DNA from: JAFDVN01 sp035758545
GTDB taxonomy: Bacteria; Acidobacteriota; Holophagae; Holophagales; Holophagaceae
Assembly: GCA_035758545.1 (NCBI GenBank)
Contig: DASTWQ010000124.1
Location: forward strand, 1-11,503
Direction of reading: 5' to 3'
DNA: 11,503 bases
The notes under the pieces are model-generated. The model ran no database searches and was not told the origin of the DNA. It worked only from the letters and a program-made list of their open reading frames with translations. Position numbers and translations under genes: made by a program. This document shows positions 6,374-11,503 of this stretch, piece after piece. Positions within the stretch are counted from its first letter, which is position 1. The number at the start of each line of letters is the position of its first letter.

Positions 6374-6628
6374 ATGGCCATCACCAAGGTCTGGATCGAG
6401 GAAGGCTGCATCGTCTGCAACGCCTGCGAGGCCGAGTGCCCCGACGTCTTCCATGTCACCGACACCACCTGCACCATCCGCTCCGAGGTCCGCGTGGACG
6501 GCACCCAGAGCGAGAACCGCGACGAGATGAGCGAGCTGAACGGCGACGTCCAGTCCTCCCTCGCGGACAGCATCAAGGCCGCCGCCGCCGGCTGCCCCGT
6601 CGAGGTCATCAAGTACGAAGAGGCCTGA
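6374..6628 (+). CDS. Single-cluster [4Fe-4S] ferredoxin
   Basis: This 84-residue acidic electron carrier should bind one cubane cluster through Cys12, Cys15 and Cys18 (CxxCxxC) and the distal Cys74 in GCPVEVI. Cys22 (CxxxCP) is also present, as in ferredoxins where the fifth Cys is spare or forms a disulfide. The order 'ITKVWIEEGCIVCNACEAEC', then PDVF, then a variable acidic middle and a C-terminal GCPVxVI is typical of the group. The frame opens at 6305, but ATG 6374 is the start: it has GGAGA 7 nt upstream and removes a basic, non-family N-terminus that overlaps the promoter. It is monocistronic, bounded by its own promoter and a strong terminator. Its redox partner is not in the window. 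Confidence 0.94.
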   Translation: MAITKVWIEEGCIVCNACEAECPDVFHVTDTTCTIRSEVRVDGTQSENRDEMSELNGDVQSSLADSIKAAAAGCPVEVIKYEEA

Positions 6629-6646
6629 GCGCCGGCCTCGCACCTC

Positions 6647-6678
6647 GGAAGGGCGCCGGAAGGCGCCCTTCCTGTTTC
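6647..6678 (+). terminator. Intrinsic terminator after the ferredoxin gene
   Basis: A perfect 11-bp stem GGAAGGGCGCC / GGCGCCCTTCC (6647-6657 and 6662-6672) closes a GGAA tetraloop of GNRA type and is followed by TGTTTC. It begins 18 nt after the ferredoxin stop. The short T-run is imperfect, but the very stable stem makes this the clearest terminator in the window. Confidence 0.8.
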
Positions 6679-6724
6679 AGGCCCCTTGGGCGACGATGGA
6701 TCTTCTACACCCGGGAACGACGCC

Positions 6725-7174
6725 ATGATCGAGAAGCTGACCGCCGACCTGAAGGCCTCCATGCTGGCCAAGGACGCCGCCCGCACCGGCGTGCTGCGGA
6801 TGGCGCTGGCCGCCTACAAGAACGAGGCCGTGGCCAAGGGGCTCGGCCCCCAGGGCGAGCTTCCGGAGGCGGACGCCATCGCCCTCTTCAAGCGGCTCGT
6901 GAAGTCCCGGGAGGACAGCGTCGAGCAGTTCACGAAGGCGGGCCATGCCGACCGCGCCGCGCTGGAGCAGGCGGAGATCGCCGTGCTGAAGGCCTACCTC
7001 CCCGCCATGCTGGAGGGAGTCCAGCTCGAGAACGCCGTCCGCGAAGCCATCGCGTCGAGCGGCGCCGCCTCGAAGAAGGACATGGGCCTCGTCATGAAGG
7101 CCCTCCAGGCCGCCCACGGCGGCGCCTTCGACGGCAAGGCCGCCTCCTCGCTCGTCCAGTCCCTTCTGCCCTAG
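6725..7174 (+). CDS. yqeY: YqeY / GatB tail-like domain protein
   Basis: The 149-residue all-helical protein is a stand-alone relative of the C-terminal tail of GatB, the tRNA-dependent amidotransferase subunit. It carries the family marks: LKASMLAKDAARTGVLRMALAAYKNEA near the N-terminus, KRLVKSREDSVEQFTKAGHADRAALEQAEIAVLKAYLP in the middle, and KKDMGLVMKAL plus GAFDGKAASSLVQSLL at the end. The function of stand-alone members is poorly defined; a link to tRNA aminoacylation is inferred from the domain. ATG 6725 was chosen over a TTG at 6686 because it matches the family start; the ribosome binding site is weak. proS follows after 15 nt, which fits a translation-related unit. Confidence 0.92.
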   Translation: MIEKLTADLKASMLAKDAARTGVLRMALAAYKNEAVAKGLGPQGELPEADAIALFKRLVKSREDSVEQFTKAGHADRAALEQAEIAVLKAYLPAMLEGVQLENAVREAIASSGAASKKDMGLVMKALQAAHGGAFDGKAASSLVQSLLP

Positions 7175-7189
7175 GAACCTGAAGTCCCC

Positions 7190-8974
7190 ATGAAACAGTC
7201 CAAGCTCCTCCTCCAGACCCTCCGCGAGACGCCCAAGGACGCCGACGTCGTCAGCCAGCAGCTGATGATGCGCGCGGGCATGATCCAGAAGCAGGCCGCG
7301 GGCATCTACAGCTACTTCCCCCTGGCCGTCCGCAGCATCAAGAAGTTCGAGCAGATCGTCCGCGAGGAGCTCGGCAAGGACGGCTGCCAGGAGATCCTGA
7401 TGCCGATGGTGCAGCCCGCCGAGCTCTGGCAGGAGAGCGGCCGCTGGACCTTCTACGGCAAGGAGCTCCTGCGCTTCAAGGACCGCAAGGACGCGGACTT
7501 CTGCCTCGGCCCCACCCATGAGGAGGTGGTCACGGACATGGTGCGGCGCACGGTGCGCAGCTACAAGCAGCTGCCCATGAACGTCTTCCAGATCCAGAGC
7601 AAGTTCCGGGACGAGATCCGCCCCCGCTTCGGCCTCATGCGCGGCCGCGAGTTCGTGATGAAGGACGGCTACTCCTTCCACGCCAGCGACGAGGACTGCG
7701 ACCGCGAGTACTGGGCGATGTTCAACGCCTACAAGCGCATCTTCAGCCGCCTGGGCGTGAAGTTCCGCCCCGTGGAGGCCGACAGCGGCGCCATCGGCGG
7801 CTCCTTCACCCACGAGTTCCACGTGCTGGCAGGCTCCGGGGAGGACGGCATCCTGAGCTGCGACAGCTGCGACTACACCTCCAACATCGAGAAGACCGAG
7901 GCGCCGAAGCTGGCCCCCGGGGACCACGGCGCGGCCTTCGCCCTGAAGCGGGACCACTTCCGGACCCCGGGCGTCGTGGGCCAGGTGGAGCAGGCGGCGG
8001 GTATGGTCGACGCCGACCATCCGAAGGGGATGCCGATCACCCAGACCAGCAAGTTCTACCTCTTCCGCGCGGTCTATGCAGAGGGTGGACCCAGGCTCGT
8101 CGGCGCCGTCCTGCGGGGCGACCACGAGCTGAACCCGGTGAAGGTGAAGAACGCCGCGGGCGCCACGGATCTGGAGCTGATGCCGATCGAGGAGGCCGAG
8201 GCCTTCACCGGCGCCAAGAGCGGCTTCATGGGCCCCGTGGACCTGAAGCTCGACATGGTCTTCGTGGACGCCTGCCTGGAGGGCGCGGTCAACCTCACCT
8301 GCGGCGCCAACAAGACCGACTTCCACCACTTCGGCTTCGACCCGAAGCGGGACCTGAAGGATCCGAAGTTCGCCGACATCCGCCTGGCCCAGGAGGGCGA
8401 CGCCTGCACCCGCTGCGGGAAGGGCCACTACCAGGCCTACCGCGGCATCGAGGTGGGCCAGGTCTTCAAGCTGGGCCTGAAGTACTCCAAGTCCATGGGC
8501 TGCACCTTCCTGGACGAGAACGGCAAGGACCAGCCCATGGTCATGGGCTGCTACGGCATCGGTGTCACCCGCACCATCGCCGCCGCCATCGAGCAGAACT
8601 ACGACGAGGACGGCATCCTCTGGCCCTGGCCCATCGCGCCCTTCCAGGTGCACCTGCTGAGCCTGGACCCGGCCAACGCCGAGGTCTCCGCGGTCGCCAA
8701 CCGGCTCGAAGCCGAGCTGGAGCAGGCGGGCTTCGAGGTCCTCCACGACGAGCGGGAGGGCCTCTCCCCCGGCGCCAAGTTCAAGGACGCGGACCTGCTG
8801 GGCTTCCCGCTCCGCCTCACCGTGGGCGCCAAGGGCCTGAAGGACGGCATCGTGGAGCTGCGGGACCGCCGCACCAAGCAGGTGGAGAAGGTGGCCCCGG
8901 ACGCGATCCTGGAGACCGTCGCGGCGGCGAAGGCGCGTATCCTCGGGGAACTGGCCGAGGCGGGAGGGCGCTGA
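7190..8974 (+). CDS. proS: Prolyl-tRNA synthetase, bacterial type with editing insertion
   Basis: ProRS charges tRNA-Pro with proline in the cytosol. The 594-residue chain is a class II synthetase. It shows the TxE-type GPTHEE (107-112), motif 2 (FRDEIRPRFGLMRGREF, 139-155), MKDGYSF, and motif 3 with YGIGVTR (about 453-459). Between motifs 2 and 3 lies the INS editing domain (about 225-405) that hydrolyses mischarged Ala-tRNA-Pro, flanked by two cysteine pairs (CDSC near 223 and CTRC near 404) common in bacterial-type ProRS. The C-terminal anticodon-binding domain (about 485-590) is present. No key residue appears lost. It follows yqeY by 15 nt and its stop is 1 nt before the next ATG. The Shine-Dalgarno is weak (AGGAA at the yqeY stop), so reinitiation from yqeY is plausible. 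Confidence 0.97.
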   Translation: MKQSKLLLQTLRETPKDADVVSQQLMMRAGMIQKQAAGIYSYFPLAVRSIKKFEQIVREELGKDGCQEILMPMVQPAELWQESGRWTFYGKELLRFKDRKDADFCLGPTHEEVVTDMVRRTVRSYKQLPMNVFQIQSKFRDEIRPRFGLMRGREFVMKDGYSFHASDEDCDREYWAMFNAYKRIFSRLGVKFRPVEADSGAIGGSFTHEFHVLAGSGEDGILSCDSCDYTSNIEKTEAPKLAPGDHGAAFALKRDHFRTPGVVGQVEQAAGMVDADHPKGMPITQTSKFYLFRAVYAEGGPRLVGAVLRGDHELNPVKVKNAAGATDLELMPIEEAEAFTGAKSGFMGPVDLKLDMVFVDACLEGAVNLTCGANKTDFHHFGFDPKRDLKDPKFADIRLAQEGDACTRCGKGHYQAYRGIEVGQVFKLGLKYSKSMGCTFLDENGKDQPMVMGCYGIGVTRTIAAAIEQNYDEDGILWPWPIAPFQVHLLSLDPANAEVSAVANRLEAELEQAGFEVLHDEREGLSPGAKFKDADLLGFPLRLTVGAKGLKDGIVELRDRRTKQVEKVAPDAILETVAAAKARILGELAEAGGR

Positions 8975-8975
8975 C

Positions 8976-9452
8976 ATGGCGGAGGGGCGGGTGCTGCTCA
9001 CCACCTTCATCGAGGGCGTGCTCGTCCACGGGAAGGCGCAGCCCCGCATCCTGCTCGTCCCGAACCCCCACACGCCGCACCGGGGGCTGCTCATGCCCGT
9101 GCAGGTGCCCTGGGCCCCGGGCTTCCTGCCCTCGGCCCTGCTGACGGCCCAGATCCAGCAGACCTGGGGCATCCCCTTCCGGGTGGTGGACCGGGCCGCC
9201 AACCTGCCGGTGGTGTTCGATGAGCGCACCAGCCGCCTGCCCACGCCCTGGCTCCTGCGCCTGGAGAGCCTCGAAGGCCAGCAGCGGCTCTACCTCACGC
9301 ACCTGCTGCGGGCCAAGGCCCCGGACGCCGAACTGCCCGCCGCCCCCGCCGGCACCCGCTGGGTGACCGAGGAGGAGCTGGCCGCCGTGGAGCTGGTGCC
9401 CGGCATCCGCCGCATCTTCCAGGCGGCCTTCACGGCGGCGAAGGAAGGTTGA
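8976..9452 (+). CDS. Nudix-fold-like protein with a degenerate Nudix box
   Basis: The 158-residue protein follows proS by 1 nt and has GGGAGG upstream, so it is coexpressed. The start (VLLTTFIEGVLVHG...RILLVPN) and end (GTRWVTEEELAAVELVPGIRRIFQAAF) look like the first strand and last helix of Nudix proteins. Aligning its centre to the Nudix box REUxEExGU gives AQIQQTWGI (58-66): the hydrophobic U positions and Gly65 survive, while the Arg and all metal-binding Glu are replaced. If the fold call is right, it is probably not a hydrolase and may instead bind a nucleotide or a protein. The alignment is by eye. An unrelated fold is possible. No terminator is evident after it. Confidence 0.6.
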   Translation: MAEGRVLLTTFIEGVLVHGKAQPRILLVPNPHTPHRGLLMPVQVPWAPGFLPSALLTAQIQQTWGIPFRVVDRAANLPVVFDERTSRLPTPWLLRLESLEGQQRLYLTHLLRAKAPDAELPAAPAGTRWVTEEELAAVELVPGIRRIFQAAFTAAKEG

Positions 9453-9455
9453 GTC

Positions 9456-9524
9456 TCACCCCCGATCCGCGGTGCTCCGGAGCACCTGGATCTCGCTGAG
9501 GTAGGACGACCAGAGGGTCAGCAT
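9456..9524 (-). CDS. Possible 22-residue small protein divergent from katG
   Basis: ATG 9524-9522 opens a 22-codon frame beginning MLTLWSSYLSEIQ and ending TGA at 9458-9456, directly against the stop of the Nudix-like gene. Its ribosome binding site is the best in this intergenic region (AGGAG, 5 nt from ATG). Upstream on the same strand are a TATTGG -10-like box and an OxyR-like dyad placed exactly as for katG. The peptide is mildly amphipathic; no family is recognised. It may be a real peroxide-responsive small protein, or the transcript may act as RNA and the ORF be incidental. Confidence 0.35.
   Translation of the reverse strand: MLTLWSSYLSEIQVLRSTADRG
9471..9486. repeat. Perfect 16-bp palindrome inside the small divergent ORF
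   Basis: GGTGCTCCGGAGCACC is self-complementary and could form a strong hairpin in RNA from either strand. It has no T-run on either side, so it is not a standard terminator. For the plus strand it lies 18 nt after the Nudix-like gene; on the minus strand it lies within the small ORF. Confidence 0.5.
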
Positions 9525-9530
9525 GGAGGC

Positions 9531-9572
9531 TCCTGGGGATCGCGGCCTCGCGTGGGCGGCGGTCCCCCAGGA
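9531..9572 (-). promoter_or_regulatory. Possible leader hairpin masking the ribosome binding site of the small ORF
   Basis: On the minus strand TCCTGGGG (9572-9565) can pair over 8 bp with CCCCAGGA (9538-9531). The AGGA of the AGGAG ribosome binding site lies in the 3' arm, so the fold would hide it. The loop is 26 nt. This is inferred from complementarity alone. Confidence 0.3.
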
Positions 9573-9595
9573 TCGGTCGCGGGGATCGCCCCCGG

Positions 9596-9601
9596 CCAAT
9601 A
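9596..9601 (-). promoter_or_regulatory. Leftward -10-like box (TATTGG) of the divergent promoter pair
   Basis: The minus strand reads GTATTGG here, the mirror of the box before katG. It lies 19 nt from the left OxyR-like dyad, the same distance as on the katG side. The expected transcript start is near 9589, giving a leader of about 65 nt to the small ORF. Confidence 0.4.
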
Positions 9602-9620
9602 CCGGTTCCCTCTTGGCGGG

Positions 9621-9635
9621 ATAGGGCGGACCTAT
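9621..9635. promoter_or_regulatory. OxyR-like dyad, left copy
   Basis: ATAG-GGCGGAC-CTAT matches the ATAG-N7-CTAT half of the OxyR consensus (ATAG-N7-CTAT-N7-ATAG-N7-CTAT). It lies before katG, a classic OxyR target. It is 19 nt from the leftward TATTGG and 19 nt from the right copy. OxyR itself is not in the window. Confidence 0.6.
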
Positions 9636-9654
9636 GGACGCGTCGGGACCGGAT

Positions 9655-9669
9655 ATAGGCGGAACCTAT
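9655..9669. promoter_or_regulatory. OxyR-like dyad, right copy
   Basis: ATAG-GCGGAAC-CTAT is the second dyad; the N7 core is close to that of the left copy. Its right end covers the place where the -35 of the katG promoter would be, the position from which OxyR normally recruits RNA polymerase. The gap to the left dyad is 19 nt rather than the consensus 7, an expansion of about one helical turn. Confidence 0.6.
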
Positions 9670-9694
9670 CGCAGGCCTGCGGAGGAAGTATTGG
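9666..9694 (+). promoter_or_regulatory. Putative activator-dependent katG promoter
   Basis: The -10-like box is TATTGG (9689-9694). The hexamer 17 nt upstream (CTATCG, 9666-9671) is a poor -35 and overlaps the right OxyR-like dyad, as expected for a promoter needing OxyR. The start near 9701 gives a leader of about 54 nt with GGGAG 7 nt before the katG ATG. Confidence 0.5.
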
Positions 9695-9754
9695 TCCCGG
9701 CCCTCCGTCGGCGGGAAGGTGGTCCCCGGCAAGCGCCCCACCGGGAGACTCCTC

Positions 9755-11503
9755 ATGTCCGAATCCAAGTGCCCCTTCCACCACGGCGCCCCGGCGCCGA
9801 AGCCCACCCAAGACTGGTGGCCGAACCGGCTGGACCTGACCGTCCTCCGCCAGCATTCGGAGAAGTCCGATCCGATGGGTCCGGGCTTCGACTACGCGGC
9901 CGAGTTCAAGACCCTCGATCTCGCGGCAGTGAAGCGGGACCTGACGAAGCTGATGACGGACTCCCAGGACTGGTGGCCCGCGGACTTCGGCCACTACGGG
10001 CCCTTCTTCATCCGCATGGCCTGGCACAGCGCCGGCACCTACCGGGTGGCGGACGGCCGCGGCGGCGCGGGCATGGGCCTGCAGCGCTTCGCGCCCCTCA
10101 ACAGCTGGCCGGACAACGCTAACCTGGACAAGGCCCGGCGCCTCGTCTGGCCCATCAAGCAGAAGTACGGCCGGAAGCTCTCCTGGGCGGACCTCATGAT
10201 CCTCGCGGGGAACGTGGCCCTGGAGTCCATGGGCTTCCGGACCTTCGGCTTCGGCGGCGGCCGGGAGGACGTGTGGGAGCCTGACGCGTCCATCTACTGG
10301 GGTCCGGAGCACGCCTGGCTCGCGGACCAGCGCCATGCAGGCGGCGAGCTGGAGCACCCCCTCGCGGCGGTCCAGATGGGCCTCATCTACGTGAACCCCG
10401 AGGGTCCCGGCGGGCATCCTGATCCAATCGCCTCGGCGAAGGACATCCGCGAGACCTTCGCCCGCATGGCCATGGACGACGAGGAGACCGTCGCCCTCAT
10501 CGCCGGCGGCCACTCCTTCGGCAAGAGCCATGGCGCCGGGGATCCGGCCCTCATGGGCCCGGAGCCCGAGGCCGCGGGCCTCGAGGAGCAGGGCCTGGGC
10601 TGGCGCAACGCCCACAGCACCGGCAGGGGCGCGGACACCGTCACCGGCGGCCCGGAGCTCACCTGGACGAAGACCCCCACCCGCTGGAGTCTCAATTACC
10701 TCGAGAACCTCTTCGCCTATGATTGGGAGCTCACGAAGAGCCCCGCGGGCGCCCATCAGTGGGTCGCCAAGGACGCGCCGGACTCGATCCCGGACGCCCA
10801 TGATCCGGCGAAATCGCACCGGCCCATGATGCTCACCACGGACCTGGCCCTGCGCATGGATCCGGCCTACGAGCGCATCTCCCGCCGCTTCCTGGAGCAC
10901 CCGGACCAGTTCGCGGACGCCTTCGCCCGGGCCTGGTTCAAGCTCACCCACCGGGACATGGGCCCCAAGGCCCGCTACCTCGGCCCCGAGGTGCCGGCGG
11001 AGGACCTGATCTGGCAGGATCCGCTGCCCGCCGCGGACCATCCCCTCGCGGACGCCGCGGATCTGGCGGACCTCAAGGGCCGCATCCTGGCCACGGGCCT
11101 GACGGCGCGGGAGCTGGTGGCCACCGCTTGGGCCTCGGCCGCCACCTTCCGCGGCTCCGACAAGCGCGGCGGCGCCAACGGCGCCCGCATCCGGCTCGCG
11201 CCACAGCGCGACTGGGAGGTCAACGAACCGGCTCAGCTCGGCAAGGTGCTGCAAGCACTCGAAGAGATCCAGCAGGACTTCAACAGTTCGCAATCGGGTG
11301 GCAAGAAGATCTCACTGGCCGACCTGATCGTGCTCGCCGGCTGCGCTGCCGTCGAGCAGGCCGCGAAGAGCGGCGGTCATGACATCACCGTGCCGTTCAC
11401 GCCGGGCCGCACCGACGCGTCGCAGGAGCAGACCGATGTCGAGTCCTTCGCTGTGCTCGAGCCTCGCGCCGACGGCTTCCGCAACTATGTGCGCAAAGGG
11501 CAG
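9755..11503 (+). CDS. katG: Catalase-peroxidase KatG, first 583 residues (cut by window edge)
   Basis: KatG is a heme enzyme that destroys hydrogen peroxide by catalase and peroxidase reactions. The frame is open to the last base; family members are about 720-740 residues, so some 140-150 are missing. The distal heme triad is Arg87, Trp90, His91 (RMAWHSAGTYR). The proximal heme ligand is His253 in GGHSFGKSHGA. The Met-Tyr-Trp adduct needed for catalase activity is predicted as Trp90, Tyr212 (GLIYVNPEG) and Met238, whose spacing to each other and to His253 equals that of the M. tuberculosis enzyme. Asp120 of the access channel is also kept. ATG 9755 has GGGAG upstream and a family-like start (MSESKCPFHHG). 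Regulation looks OxyR-dependent. From codon 483 (base 11201) onward, codon use shifts clearly although the protein stays KatG-like, suggesting a recombinant gene. Confidence 0.97.
   Translation, partial: MSESKCPFHHGAPAPKPTQDWWPNRLDLTVLRQHSEKSDPMGPGFDYAAEFKTLDLAAVKRDLTKLMTDSQDWWPADFGHYGPFFIRMAWHSAGTYRVADGRGGAGMGLQRFAPLNSWPDNANLDKARRLVWPIKQKYGRKLSWADLMILAGNVALESMGFRTFGFGGGREDVWEPDASIYWGPEHAWLADQRHAGGELEHPLAAVQMGLIYVNPEGPGGHPDPIASAKDIRETFARMAMDDEETVALIAGGHSFGKSHGAGDPALMGPEPEAAGLEEQGLGWRNAHSTGRGADTVTGGPELTWTKTPTRWSLNYLENLFAYDWELTKSPAGAHQWVAKDAPDSIPDAHDPAKSHRPMMLTTDLALRMDPAYERISRRFLEHPDQFADAFARAWFKLTHRDMGPKARYLGPEVPAEDLIWQDPLPAADHPLADAADLADLKGRILATGLTARELVATAWASAATFRGSDKRGGANGARIRLAPQRDWEVNEPAQLGKVLQALEEIQQDFNSSQSGGKKISLADLIVLAGCAAVEQAAKSGGHDITVPFTPGRTDASQEQTDVESFAVLEPRADGFRNYVRKGQ

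Noticed and set aside
6686..6711. TTGGGC ... TACACC as a yqeY promoter
   Set aside because: The spacer is only 14 nt and the -10 match is poor, so no promoter is claimed although the terminator upstream implies one nearby.
6677..9244. 855-codon open frame antisense to yqeY and proS
   Set aside because: It is the mirror of two certain genes; GC-rich codons with few A/T bases leave antisense frames free of stops. Composition is low-complexity (Leu/Gly/Ala/Val/Asp) with no domain.
9632..11293. 553-codon open frame antisense to katG and its promoter
   Set aside because: Shadow of katG. It covers the OxyR-like sites and begins where katG codon use changes, as expected if only codon bias kept it open.

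Overview
The window is GC-rich bacterial chromosome, roughly 70% G+C by eye, with tightly packed housekeeping genes and no sign of phage, transposase, CRISPR, rRNA or tRNA. The very strong G/C third-position bias, Shine-Dalgarno-type starts and gene set (HU, TruA, RecR, YbaB, ThiL, single-cluster ferredoxin, bacterial-type ProRS, KatG) would suit a GC-rich Acidobacteriota (Holophagae-like) or a deltaproteobacterial relative. That placement is a guess from style, not a database result.

Layout. On the left, a minus-strand unit runs hup > thiD-like kinase > an unidentified gene cut by the window edge. It diverges from truA (plus) across an 89-nt gap with overlapping promoters; truA appears to have a leaderless start. 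A GntR/FCD regulator follows truA and converges, 4 nt apart, on a long minus-strand unit: thiL > DUF2062 membrane protein > ybaB > recR > small polytopic membrane protein. The recR-ybaB spacer holds a palindrome built of degenerate 7-bp repeats, and the recR ribosome binding site sits in a hairpin loop.

On the right, everything recognised as housekeeping is on the plus strand: a [4Fe-4S] ferredoxin with its own promoter and a clean terminator, then yqeY > proS > a Nudix-fold-like protein whose catalytic box seems erased. The last gene is katG, a catalase-peroxidase cut by the right edge.

The most striking region is the 302-bp gap before katG. It holds two OxyR-like dyads (ATAG-N7-CTAT) and two outward-facing TATTGG boxes. 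All three gaps between these elements are exactly 19 nt, so the control region is symmetric about position 9645. One arm serves katG. The other arm points at a 22-codon minus-strand ORF with a strong ribosome binding site, or at a small RNA. This looks like a peroxide-inducible divergent promoter pair with an undescribed small partner. In addition, the last 303 nt of katG in the window change codon style abruptly, suggesting a mosaic gene.
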